Shown piece by piece: positions 35,126-45,599 of a stretch of DNA of 64,000 nucleotides. Made by a program: the position numbers and the translations under genes. The notes below the pieces were generated by a model. That model was not told the origin of the DNA. It ran no database searches and saw only the letters and a list, made by a program, of their open reading frames with translations. Source of the DNA: Hydnum rufescens UP504 (lineage: Eukaryota > Basidiomycota > Agaricomycetes > Cantharellales > Hydnaceae); assembly GCA_014904985.1 (NCBI GenBank), contig MU129002.1, positions 102,713 through 166,712 on the forward strand. The letters are read 5' to 3'. Within the stretch, counting starts at the first letter, position 1, and every line of letters starts with the position of its first letter.

Positions 35126-36938
35126 TTTGACCTCTTAGGCTGGCTTTCACTATGCAGGAAGGGACCTAAGAGGTCCAGCACTGATATCCAGCAGCTCCTG
35201 CAATCACCAGCACTCAGCTGCTATCAGGGCTTTCTTCTAGCACCTGCTGTCATACTGAGAGCCAGCTGCTCCAACCCATGCTATAGTAGCTGCTATATCA
35301 TCAGAAGAGCTCTTCATAGGTCCTGATCTGTGGCTGTGTGGCTGTGCTTACAGCAGCAGCTGCTACCCTCAGAGCTAGCAGCTCTTATAATGAACAATAA
35401 TCAGCTGCTATGTGCCCATGCAGCTGCTAAGACTCAGGTCAGCACCTCCTATCCATCCCAAAGTAGCTGATATATCATCAGAAAAGCTGGTATGTGGCTG
35501 TGCTCCTAGCAGCTGCTGGTATATTGAGAATGAGCAGCTCCTATAATGAACAGTAATCAGCTGCCATATGGTGTGCAGCTGCTGAGATTCAGAGCCAGCA
35601 GCTCCTATCACTTCTATAGCAGCTGATATATCATCAGAAAAGCTGGTATGTGGCTGTGCCCCTAGCAGCTGCTGGTATATTGAGAATGAGCAGCTCCAAT
35701 AATGAACAATAATCAGCTGCTATATGGCATGCAGCTGCTGAGATTCAGAGCCAGCAGCTCCTATCACTTCTATAGCAGCTGATATAACATCCAAAGAGCT
35801 GCTCATAAGCTCTGTGGAGCCAATATGTGGCTATGCTTCCAGCACCTCTGAGAGCCAGCAGCTCCTATCATGACCAATAATCAACTGCTATATCAGGATG
35901 CAGCTACTGACATTTAGTGCCAGCAGCTCCTTTCCATTCCATAGCAGCTCCAATCTACTTCATAACTAGCTGATATACCTTAGGCTTGAATGTGCCTACT
36001 TGTAGTACAAAGAATCATGGGTGGGAGGGGGTTGAAGGTCCAGCGGTCTAAACTGCCAAAATCCCAGGCCCTACAATGAGGTCACAGGTTCAAATCCTGC
36101 CATTGGAACATTTCTGGTGACTAATCATACTTACAGCAGCACATGTAAGGGTGATTAGTCAGCAACCCCCAACCAGGGGTAGACATACACCCAGCCAATT
36201 CCAACCTAACCCTAAACCCAACCCTGACAGTCCCCAACCATCAACTATACTACTAGGCATGAGGGTAGACGTTCCCAACCTGTACCATGTGAACTCCAAC
36301 CCTCAACAGCCCCAACCCAACCCAACCCTAACCCTAACCCCCCAACAGTCGCCAACCCTCAACATGTAGCTGCTGTGGGACAAGCAGCTGCTGTGGGGGG
36401 GGACATTCCCAACCTGTACCATGTCAACTCCAACCCCCAACAACCCCAATCCAACCCTAACCCTAACCCCCCAACAGTCCCCAACCCTCAACAAGCAGCT
36501 GCTGGGAGACAAGCAGCTGCTGTGAAATGAGCAGCCGCTGTGAGTTGAGCAGCTCCTGAATGGAGAAATGAGCAACTCAAGATATCAATAATAGTAGCTG
36601 CTGGAGGAGGAGCTGCTCCTTGGGCCATTAACAGCAGCTACAGGAAGATGAGCAGCTCTGATTCTCTATGGGATGGAGTTCCAGGGCAGCTACAATAGTA
36701 TTAACAGCATGTGAGCAGCTCCAATACTGCCTTAAAGCAGCTGAAATAAACAGATTGCTGCACTGCAGGAGCTTCTATGCATGAAGCCAGGAGCTCCAAT
36801 GGACAATAAAATGAGGCTCCATGAGCTACCCTAGGGTTAGACCCTGTGAGCAGCCTCTGTTGGCATTGTGGTTACTTAGCAGTCTGAGACCTCTTAGGTC
36901 CCTTCCTGCATAGTGGAAGCCAGCCTAAGAGGTCCAAA
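35126..36938. mobile_element. Hairpin-ended element T1 with CAGCTG-rich interior
   Basis: Bounded by 51-bp inverted repeats at 35126-35176 and 36888-36938. Each end reads TTTGGACCTCTTAGGCTGGC...AGGGACCTAAGAGGTCC and is itself a hairpin, since GACCTCTTAGG pairs with CCTAAGAGGTC. The interior is filled with AGCAGCTGCT and GCAGCTCC motifs, including two tandem units of about 162 bp near 35466 and 35628. It also holds a tRNA-like B box (36087-36097) and a duplicated block with CCTAACCCTAACC (about 36266-36500). No ORF. It looks like a non-autonomous TIR element. No clear target duplication was found. Confidence 0.75.
36030..36115 (+). other. tRNA-like segment (A and B box) inside T1
   Basis: GGTCCAGCGGTCTAAACTGCC at about 36038 resembles a tRNA D-arm with A box, and ACAGGTTCAAATCCTG at 36085-36100 is a T-arm with 4-bp stem and perfect B box. 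The distance fits a long-variable-arm (Leu/Ser-like) tRNA. No convincing acceptor stem, so it may be a tRNA pseudogene or a SINE head. Confidence 0.45.
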
Positions 36939-37377
36939 GTAGTGTCCCTATTGTGCCAGGACATCATTCAAATTGCATATCGCAACCATATAAACATATT
37001 CATTGTCAAATTCATAGAGGTTGGTTGCTCCTTCATTGTGTACTCCTTCAATGCCTGAGTAAAATTAGGCTGTGGTCAGCTCAATTCTTGGAATCACCCA
37101 TCACTCATCCCCATCTCTGTGATCCACACCACATCATCCACCTTCAGTGATCCATGTACCTCTTGAAGATCAAGAAGCATCTTCTCAGAATCTGTCTCCA
37201 GGTACACATCCTTGTTCATGTTTCATGACAAGTGAGAAAATAGAATGTTGTTGTCAAATGTGGTTGATTTGAGTTGATCTGCTCCTCTCCTTAGCACCCT
37301 GCTCTCACTTGATATCAGATATGCACCAAGGTCCCACACAATCAAACACCACAGATTATTCCATAGCTTCTTCCCCT

Positions 37378-37920
37378 TCAGAAGTCCCCTTGCCACATCC
37401 ATTCCTCCAGTTTCTCCTTACCTTCTGTTTTGTCCCCTTCCTCCCCATCCTCCCCCTCCATTTGACTGTGGATGTTGTTTGTCATCTCCATCATGTGAAC
37501 AAGTTCCTCCTCCATCATCTTCATGAGCTGCTTCATTGCTACCTGTTGATGGTTCCCCCCAAATGGTTGAAATTCCCCTTGAGAAACTGCTTCTTTGCCC
37601 ACCTTTGTTAGCTCCAGAACAAGAAGGTCTTGAACATGTGTTCCATCCAGCATCATGACTAACTTGTTCTTGATCAATTCTCAACACAGCACAATTTGGA
37701 TCCCCAACTCCTTGTCTACCATACATTGACTCTGAATGTGCTCCATCAAATTCATCACATGCTTCTGTTCAATCCCATGACAGTTCTGATGAACAAATAC
37801 CCATCCAAGTGACTTTACCTGACTCAGGTCAACCACATGGTGTCCAATCATCATGCCTTTGATCATGCTGTTCATCACCAAGTCTTGAATTTGATCATGA
37901 TCTCCTCATCAATAGGTGAG
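37378..37920 (-). pseudogene. Hypothetical protein with one internal stop
   Basis: Two minus ORFs (37681-37881 and 37378-37677) are in the same frame and separated by a single TGA, again a probable CGA-to-TGA. The product has DLSQVKSLGWVFVHQNCHGI, LVMMLDGTHVQDLLVLELTK, then a Gln/Met-rich helical part (QQVAMKQLMKMMEEELVHMM) and an acidic-basic tail. A short upstream extension (DEEIMIKFK) is in another frame. No family recognised; the plus-strand ORFs over it are shadows. From 36939 to 37377 I see no gene. Confidence 0.4.
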
Positions 37921-38235
37921 ATCATTTCTGCAAATGTCCCCATCTCTCCTCCCTCCACCTGTCTCATTTCTCTGTCAGTCACATCTATTCCTCTATCCCC
38001 TCTTTACTCACACTTCTGGGTGTCACCTCCCTCCCCTTCCCTTTTGTATCCTTCACCCTTTCACTGTGGTGCAATTCAGAGGCCATGTTCTTCACTGTGT
38101 TTGAGGTTCAAGTGACAGTGACAGTGAGGTGGCTACTTCCATATTCCCTCTGTTCAAGATGGTCTATATATACCATGTTGCCTCATGTTTGTCATGTGTT
38201 CACCATGTGATTGGTCTTCACTGGCCTGTATATGC

Positions 38236-38968
38236 TGTATGATCTCAATGATGATATGGGAAACAGTGTGATCTCAAGACCTTATGGAAATGATAGAGGA
38301 CTTGAATCCATTTCCCAGATCATCATTGAGATGATACAGGAATTCATTCCCTTTCCCCTATCATCTTGATGACAATATGGGAATTCATTCCATTTCCTGG
38401 ATCATCATCAAGATGATACAGGAATTCATTCCATTTCCCCTATTGTCTTGATGATGATAAGGGAATTCATTCCCTTTCCCCTATTGTCTTGATGACAATA
38501 AGGGAATCCACTTCTATTCTCCTATCATCTTGATGATGATAAGGGCATCTGTTTCCCCTATTGTCCCAATGATGGTAGGGGAATTCATTCTCTTTACCCT
38601 ATCATCTCAATGACAATAAGGGAATTCATTCCATTTCCCCTATCATCTCAGTGATGATAAGGGAATTCATTCCATTTCCCCTATTGTCTCAATAATGATA
38701 AGGGAAGTCATTCTGTTTCCTCTATCATCTCAATGATGATAAGGGACTCCACTTCAGTTCTCCCCTATTGTCTTGATGATGATACAGGAATTCATTCTGT
38801 TTCCCCTATTGTCTCAATGATGATAAGGGAAGTCATTCCATTTCCCCTATCATCTCGATGATGATATGGGAATTCACTCTCTTTCCCCTATCATCTTGAT
38901 GATGATATGGGAAGTCATTCCATTTTCCCTATCATCTCCATGATGATAAGGGAATTCATTCCATTTCC
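38236..38968. repeat. Largest P-family palindrome array, about 16 units
   Basis: Units of roughly 41-46 bp alternate a hairpin (CCCCTATCATCTCAATGATG then ATAAGGG) with a spacer GGGAATTCATTCCATTTCCC. Arms vary between ATCATCT, ATTGTCT and rare ATCTCG-containing forms. Spacer variants (AAGTCATTCC, ATCCACTTC) are scattered, so units were not recently homogenised. It has no ORF of its own and is flanked by minus-strand protein-like text on both sides (37378-37920; 39003-40058). Confidence 0.8.
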
Positions 38969-39002
38969 ACCCTGCCTAACCCCAATGCCACCCCCACCTT
39001 AA

Positions 39003-40261
39003 TTACAAAATGAGGTAAGGATCTGTCAACTCAGATGAAGTCCTTGAAGACCTGAGGATTATTTTGGACAAAGAAAAGGGCTGTGAGTTGCATACAATGC
39101 AAATAAAGGACATCAAGTGTGCCTGCAATGATGGCAGCATGAGTTCCCAGCATGTGGGGTTCTTGACAACAATCTTGAGCACCTTGAAGTCTGCCATATC
39201 CATGCAATCTGAAGTTGTCAATGTCTGACAATGGTGTACTGGAATCTCAATGAATGAACTCCTGAACCATTGAGCAACTCAATGCCAGCAATTGCTGGCA
39301 TTTAAAAGCATGCAAACATCAAGGTCACAACCATTCCCACAAGTGGATACAGAGCACATAACCATGTAATAGATAGAATATGTGAACATTTTCACTGAAA
39401 GTGTTAGAATAGTGAGAACAAGGCTCAATTAGATAGTAGATTCAGCCAGTTGTATTGATCAGAATTTGCCAAAATGTGCATATGTTGGAGGAATATGTGT
39501 AGAATACATGGACTATTCATTATACATTATATTGAACATTCCTGCCATATTCTTGGTTTTTTTTTTTTAGCTTGAATCACTCCAAAAGACTGGCAACCCA
39601 GTTGGAGATCCAAAGATGCCCCTGATGGGATATCACATGCACAAGCAGAGACAGACAGAATGGATTGATAAAAGGATAGAGTGTAAGAGCTATTAGGATC
39701 TAGATGTATGCCCATCAGTACATAGCATTTGCTCAATATTTTGAGTAATGATGCACCAGTGCATTGAACTCCCCCTAAAGCCTGCAATGTGAGAGCACTT
39801 TCATTTGCACCAATGTCCTGTCCAATACACAACAACAATTCTGGGGAGGCTGTCAAAATAAGCATTCACTCACTCACTCCTGTATGCAACCCACCTTGTC
39901 TGCTTGTCCATTCCTCTCATAGAATCCACCTCACTCTCATTGGACCCTAGACAATCAGGTGCCAAAGTAACTGCTTGACTCAATTGCTGCATCATATCTT
40001 CTGTATCTAGACAACTGGGGTTACTACAAGTTATGCAATCTTCATGTTTCTCATCCATAGCAATTACATCTCAGTGAGAGATGTAGAGATTTTCACCCCA
40101 GACAGAGAACACAAAGGTACTGCAATTATGATCTGCAACAGTCTGATGATGAAGAATTGGAGCAAGGGGCTTAAGTCCATCTTGAAATGCATGGTGCAGT
40201 TGCCCTGGAGGGCCCCAATAAAATTAGTTTTGTCTACTTGTTGTACTTTCATTCCTTTCAA
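39003..40261 (-). pseudogene. Unknown gene, decayed
   Basis: Minus-strand pieces in order: MKGMKVQQVDKTNFIGALQG (40064-40261), MDEKHEDCITCSNPSCLDTE with SQAVTLAPDCLGSNESEVDS (39870-40058), LILTASPELLLCIGQDIGAN and SLLKILSKCYVLMGIHLDPN (39527-39865), and DIDNFRLHGYGRLQ, MLGTHAAIIAGTLDVL (39003-39231). Frame breaks lie between them. The conserved-looking pieces suggest one protein of over 300 residues. Family unknown. Confidence 0.35.
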
Positions 40262-40607
40262 AAATAGTGAGCATCATGGCCCAATACTTTGTTCACTTTC
40301 TCCCATTCCCCTTTCTTCCAACTATTTGCTACTTTTTCTACCAATCTATCTACATGCCCTTCTATCTCCTTTAGTAGATCCATTGGCAGTTACTTCTTGG
40401 CCAAGGAAGCCTCAAGTATATCTCAGAATGATCAGAGGAATGATTTAGCCTTTCTTCTTGTTCCCTCAATGTCTCTGATATGTCAACCTCCCCAAATGAG
40501 CTCTGAACAACCTGTCCAAAAAATTCACTTCAGTAAATCACTTCTACCAATATCAATGACATACCTTCTGTCCCAGACACTGAATAGGATGATGGTTGAC
40601 AGAACAC

Positions 40608-41002
40608 TGTTAAGGGTTGTTCATGGCTTGGGGGGGTGACTATGTAATCAGGCCAAGGACAAACATGAGTTCCTTAATATGATTGCCAAGGAGGCTCACA
40701 AAGCAAGGATTATGTAATTTCATGGAAGATGAGAACACAGAGGAATGAAGCAGAGGAACTGAATTCTCAGGGAGACTTGAGACAAGAGGAGGTTTGGTGA
40801 GATGAGACAATCACAGAGACATATATTCTTGATCTTCTAAGGAGCTAGAGTACAAGCTGTAGCTACTTATATACTAAGGTCAAGGGAGGATTGGTAAGGA
40901 GATTATTAAGGAAGGTGGGGGTGGATGTGTGGTGCTTATGTAGCAAGGCCAGAAGGTCATGTGATGTGCTCATGTATGAGGTTATGAGTACAACTCATAA
41001 CA
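40608..41002 (+). mobile_element. Solo LTR, family C, copy c, with TSD
   Basis: 395 bp, TGTTAAGGGTTG...ACTCATAACA. The 5 bp before (40603-40607) and after (41003-41007) are both AACAC, a clean target duplication. Collinear with 19086-19450. No internal region, so a solo LTR. Confidence 0.9.
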
Positions 41003-41257
41003 AACACCCAACTAAGCATCTGCTCCATCTGAACATGATGTCCTTGGAATTGTCCTTCAAAGATCAGGTGAAGTGATTGAATAGAAGCCAAAGGAGTGGA
41101 AGTGAAGATTCAGTCCACAGATGCTGTCACTGGCAGCTTCACTTTGTCTGTCCCAACATACCAAGTGACATCAAGAGAGTTGTTCAGGAACCAATGAATG
41201 GGGATATTTGAAGACCAGGCATTGACAAAAACTGCACAGAAGAACCTTGGTCAAGTG

Positions 41258-41530
41258 ATAATGGGGCTACTTATACATGGTTTCTATACTACAGGGGAGT
41301 GATCACTTAACAAGAGGTGGTTACAGGGGGCAGGCACAGGAAGGGGAAGTGGACAAGAACAAGCATGTGGAAACTGGAAGCAAAGGAAATGAAATGGAAA
41401 TGAAATGGAAATGAAATGGAAATGAAATGGAAATGAAATGGAAGTGGGAATGAACTGGGAACAGGGGGAAACAAATCAGAAACAGATTGGAACCACAACT
41501 GGAGTTACCCAAGAAGCAGGGAGACTTTGA
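41258..41530 (-). mobile_element. LTR family D fragment
   Basis: Matches the last 260 bp of the solo LTR at 30687-31315 (CTACTTATACATGGTTTCTA, AACAAGAGGTGGTTACAGGG) on the same strand. It contains a local expansion of an 11-bp unit AATGGAAATGA at about 41386-41450. The outer part is missing. Confidence 0.65.
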
Positions 41531-41536
41531 CCCTCC

Positions 41537-41744
41537 CCTATGATTTCTTTTGTTCTCTTTATGAACTACTCAACTATGACATCACTATGACCTCACACTT
41601 GATGAATGACTCACCTATGACTGCATTATGACATGAACTCTTTATTACTCTTTTGTTCTACTCCACTATGACTCCATGCACAGCCACCCTCAGAAAGGTA
41701 TATAAGCTAGCAGATTTTCTTGTACCCCCTCCCCCCCATCTCCT
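41537..41744 (+). mobile_element. Element B promoter fragment
   Basis: Matches 14090-14310 of B copy 3: GATGAATGACTCACCTATGAC, GCACAGCCACC.TCAGAAAGG, then TATATAAG and AGCAGATTTTCTTGTACCCC. A promoter-only piece of B without either LTR end. Confidence 0.6.
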
Positions 41745-41924
41745 CAAGAATGTATGGATTTGTGGGGTAGGGGTTGAGTGGAGTGAATGGTGGGTATAGT
41801 GAAGTTGATTGGTTGGGATAGACTATATTGAGTAGTATGTATATATGTGTGGGGATTGAGGGAGTAGTTGAGAAAGGATGATGATGAGATATGAGAGTTG
41901 AAGTGGGATGATATTTAATGGGAA

Positions 41925-43105
41925 TTATACTGGGATGGTATGTGTGAAATTGAGGAGATTGAGATATGAGTGTTGGATGATTGGAAGTTGGAATGTGGGA
42001 ATGTGGGGCAAAATTTGATTGAAAGTGAGGATATTGATATGAATTTGGACAGAATGGGATTTGAATTCAGGGTGGGGATAGAGGGTGCAGCACTGGCATT
42101 CTTGATGCAATTTGAGGTTCTGATGAGGAGGATTAGTAGAGGAATGTGGAGGAGGGAGGGGGGCATACCCAGAGGAGATTATTGAGGGCATTCTTGATGC
42201 TGCCAGAGAGATTTTTCTTAGGGTTGAAGTTGACATGAGAGAACTTTGAGCACTTGACTTGATGAGGGAGAGAACCTTTGGATTGAATTTCCAACCTTGA
42301 GAGAGGTCTGATTTGAGGGTGCTGAGGTGATCAATCTCTGTGAGGGAGAGGAGAAAGGAGGTGTTGTTGGTGGAGGGATTGATGAGGTCCCAAAAGGGGA
42401 AGAGGGTGGGAGAGTTTTTGGTATAGAGACTGAGGAGCTGAAGCTTGTGGTGAATGGTAGTGCCTCCTATAGTTTTGAGGAGGGCAGGGCAATAGTGGTC
42501 AAAAAAATGGCATTCAATGAAAAGAGCCATCTGGGGAAAAGATCTATCCTTTGTGTTGGGGATGGCAGTGACTGTAATCATGTGCTTCTTGGTGTCATCT
42601 GAGGTGCAAAGGGAAGTTTAGAGTCATCCCATGAGGCCTTTAGGGTGTACCAGGTGTGCTCAATGACTGCTTCTGGGGAAGGGGGGTTGAGGGAGCTGAA
42701 GAAAGGATAGGAATTGTCAGGGTTGATCAACTTTGCCTTTGCCTTTCTGCAAGAGCAAAGGCCAGCAGTAGGAATTGATTTGATGAGGGAGGTGGGAGGG
42801 CAAGATCTGAAACATTCATGGAGGGAATGGATGGAGTAGGTGAGGTTGACAAGGGCACTGAAGGAGTTGGAGTCAATAAGAGGTGACCTGTGGGGAGAGG
42901 CAAGGAGAAAGAGAGGATGAACAGCCTCTGTAGCATCATGGATGTGGTGTGTGATGAGGGGGTCTTGGGGGATTGTGTTGAAGATAGTGGTGGACATGTC
43001 TCTAACCTTCATCTTGGCATGGGAGTGCTCACTGTTGTACCATGCAAGGGTGTCAAACCATGCACTGATCTGTGGATGGATGGAGATCAGTTGGATGCCC
43101 ACTTA
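41925..43105 (-). pseudogene. Unknown gene G2 (paralog of G1)
   Basis: Two adjoining minus ORFs: 42578-43102 (174 codons; IHPQISAWFDTLAWYNSEHS, DPLITHHIHDATEAVHPLFL, HECFRSCPPTSLIKSI) and 41925-42581 (218 codons; PQMALFIECHFFDHYCPALL, FPFWDLINPSTNNTSFLLSL, a Cys pair in HQECQCCTLYPH). They overlap by a few bases in different frames, so one indel separates them. Order and spacing of blocks match G1. The paralog pair and the shared upstream hairpins suggest both came with the same repeat unit. No known domain; function unknown. Confidence 0.55.
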
Positions 43106-43109
43106 TGTG

Positions 43110-43260
43110 ATGATTTCCTGGGTTGTCTTGAGAGATGACCCAGGAAATGAGTGGATATTGACATATTTTCCCTGGTCATCTCTTGAGACAACCCAGGAAA
43201 TGAAGAGAATATGGATGCAAATCCCAGGTTGTCTCACCAGATGACCCAGGAAAAAGAGTT
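43110..43260. repeat. P-related hairpins upstream of G2
   Basis: Three hairpins: TTTCCTGGGTTGTCTTGAGAG then ATGACCCAGGAAA; TTCCCTGGTCATCTCTTGAGA then CAACCCAGGAAA; and CCCAGGTTGTCTCACCAGATG then ACCCAGGAAA. The stem differs from the other arrays (CCTGGGT) but the inner TTGTCT/AGATGA pairing is the same. Where arms differ, G-T wobble pairs appear, as expected from one-strand CpG decay of TCGTCT/AGACGA. Confidence 0.7.
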
Positions 43261-43439
43261 GATAGTGCCATATTTCCCACATCATCACATCATCAGGAAA
43301 ATTAAAAGCCACTTCAAAGACTCTGAAGGCAGGAAGGGCCTAACAGTAAGTCCCTTCTTCAGAGTCAGTGAAGAGGCCTTCTTCCAGCCTTCTGAAGTAC
43401 TGGAAGTACTGGAAGATGATTTACATAAGCTGCCATATG

Positions 43440-43625
43440 TAGCAATTTTATAGTGGAAATGTGACATAAGCTACCATATATGGTAATATTAGACAATCAT
43501 TATATTGGAGATATTACATAATCATTTCATTTTTAATATTACATAAGCTGCTCCTAGAACATGTTACCTAAGCTACCATATAGAGATGTTACCTAAGTTC
43601 CTATATACATAAGCAAGCTGTTGTT
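43440..43625. repeat. AT-rich TATGTAAT/CCATATATGG repeat (Q family)
   Basis: Repeated ACATAAGCTACCATATATGG, TATTACATAA and ATGTTACCTAAG motifs in alternating orientation. Related blocks occur at 19500-19620, 52110-52260, 52480-52745 and 57300-57540. Non-coding. Confidence 0.55.
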
Positions 43626-43659
43626 GGATTTGTTTTCTACCCCCATGCCCAAGCCATCT

Positions 43660-44301
43660 ATGGTGTAACTTTCCCTCTTCTAACACTCCCCCATACATCC
43701 CTGTTGAAACTTGTTTGGATAGTGGATTGCCAATAACAGTTTTCCTGATATAATATTGTTAGTGCCTCAATACAGATAGTATGAGAAACCACATGCCTTG
43801 AGAAGGCTATACTGTGGAGATGCCCCCATCATTTCCCAAACAAGTCATGATACCTCCCTCAATGTTGGCCCATGTTTGAAAGTGGCATGGGCAAGGACCT
43901 TGGTGGGCATCCCCCTGATGCCCAGTTGCCTCTCAGTTGAGGCATACTTCACCTGGGCAAAGCCTTGTCAGTTCCTGTAACAAGTCTATTGAACAGATTA
44001 AAATTACCATATCATCCACCCTCCAAATCAATGCCAGGCTCAATGCTGCCAGTGGGCAGAGCCCAGCTGAATGATTGAACTGAATCCAAAGCATCACTTT
44101 GTCCCTTGCCCTCCGTATCTCAAGAATAATGTATTCATGTATCAGCCCTTTGAGTTGTTTCTGGGTCACCAGGCTAATGACATGTTCCCCATCCTCTTCA
44201 TTCTCCTTGATCAACTGGCAAAACTCACTCAGCAGGATTTTGTGGCATTCTGACCCAGTGGGCCAGCCAAGTGCTAGGTTGAAGCATGTATGAGTGGACA
44301 T
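43660..44301 (-). pseudogene. Uncharacterised fungal family protein H1 (paralog of H2)
   Basis: Minus-strand open frame 43933-44301 (122 codons) contains GLIHEYIILEIRRARDKVML and WIQFNHSAGL. Further coding text continues as FKHGPTLREVS, SPQYSLLKAC and ENCYWQSTIQTSFN down to a TAG near 43660, with probable introns between. The order HEYI-LxxR, then PxYxL, then NCYW-x-SVI is the same as in H2 on the other strand. It is also the pattern I recall from a large uncharacterised Agaricomycete family. Divergent from H2 across about 250 bp. The role is unknown. Confidence 0.5.
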
Positions 44302-44548
44302 ACTATGGTTGGGGTAATGTTTTCCTTAGGTGCACTTGTGAATCCATCATGTGATTCAGCAGCATCACCCTCAAACTAATTCTGGTCTCCTCACCTCCAC
44401 ACTGGCTATGATAATAAAATGTGGGAGGGATGGGAGACTAGTATTTAATTTTTTTGTATGAGTAGGATAGCTACACTAAGAATTGTTTTTGACATACCTG
44501 CCTTGGGGATCTATCACAGCCATGCCCTCATGCCCACACCAATAGACA

Positions 44549-45250
44549 TTGGGCCCCACATACAACAATGGTGAGCCCCTCAAAATAACCTGTAATCTGT
44601 TTGAACTAAAAGCAGCCTATGGATCCATCCCTGCTCAAACATCATTCCCCATGGTTGACTGGTGTGAATACATTAATTCAGCCTACCTTGATCCCCATTG
44701 CATCATAGCAATGTTCCAATGCAAGGAATCAATTGGAATCCACCATGAATATATCCTGCTCAAGGCATGCAGGGATATTGATGGATCTGAACTTTGGCTT
44801 CAACTTGATTGGGCCAGTCTGTTTTCATGGTGATCAATCCCCACCTTGTCAGCCCCTATTTATGATTTAGTGAGTCTCATACCCTCTGCAATATAAAAAT
44901 ATATATTAATATATATTATTCTTCAGGTCATCATTGCTACCCTTGATCATCCCCTCTCATCTGGGGTGCCATCAAATTTATCTGCGCACTTCAAATTTGA
45001 CCATGGGCCTATGCTATATGACCTTAGCCACCTTTTATTCATCATAACTGGGCAAGTACCACTTTATAAACTTCACAAGGTGTGATTCTTTTCAGATGTG
45101 AACTGTGATATCCATTAACTCATCATGGCAGGAAAATTGCTACTGGTTCACATCAGTGATCAAGAAGGAACTAGTCAATAAGTACCATGGCATCTTGTGC
45201 CAAGGAAAAAAATCATCATGGCCATCGGGTGAAAAGAGTATGGCTCAGAT
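44549..45250 (+). pseudogene. Uncharacterised fungal family protein H2 (paralog of H1)
   Basis: The first exon-like frame 44549-44833 has SIGIHHEYILLKACRDIDGS followed by LWLQLDW. After a gap with a probable intron, HFKFDHGPMLYDLSHLLFII and GQVPLYKLHK (44985-45080) and NCYWFTSVIKKELVNKYHG (about 45133) follow. No single frame is open, so exons or breaks must separate them. Same block order as H1. No catalytic motif seen. Confidence 0.5.
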
Positions 45251-45599
45251 ACATGCCATGTTTTAGAGTTTATAGATACTCATGCCTGAATTCTCATTCA
45301 AAACCACCCTCTGTGATGGCCAGTTTCAGCCAGGGCACCAAATCCAATCCAGGCTGATGGGTGACCCCTCACCAGCTTGTGACCTGCACCTCATCACCCA
45401 TGTACTCCTGCTGACATTGGGCCAATTTTAATATGTGGAACCCCTCACCCCCCTGATCCTACTTTGTGCTATTCCAATATAGTGCTTTGGTGCAATGTGA
45501 CTCACTGTCACTATTTTATTGCCTGTTATTGGCTGAATATTTATTATTCCCCATGTCTAGGTGCATTCATCCATTTCTAAGGTTTGCACAGCTTGATGC
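45251..45599. other. No recognisable gene
   Basis: Between H2 and satellite S1. Only short shadows; the last 60 bp (about 45530-45590) already resemble the S1 monomer edge. Confidence 0.4.

Noticed and set aside
36087..36097. Functional tRNA gene
   Set aside because: B box and T-arm are good but acceptor and anticodon stems do not pair convincingly; treated as tRNA-like only.
36330..36350. Chromosome end
   Set aside because: Only two or three CCCTAA units within a larger repeat, with unrelated sequence on both sides.
38236..38968. CRISPR array
   Set aside because: Regular repeats with spacers, but both repeat and spacer are near-repetitive, the setting is a eukaryotic genome and no cas-like gene exists.
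41307..41512. Phe/His/Ser-repeat ORFs
   Set aside because: Arise from the 11-bp AATGGAAATGA expansion inside an LTR D fragment.
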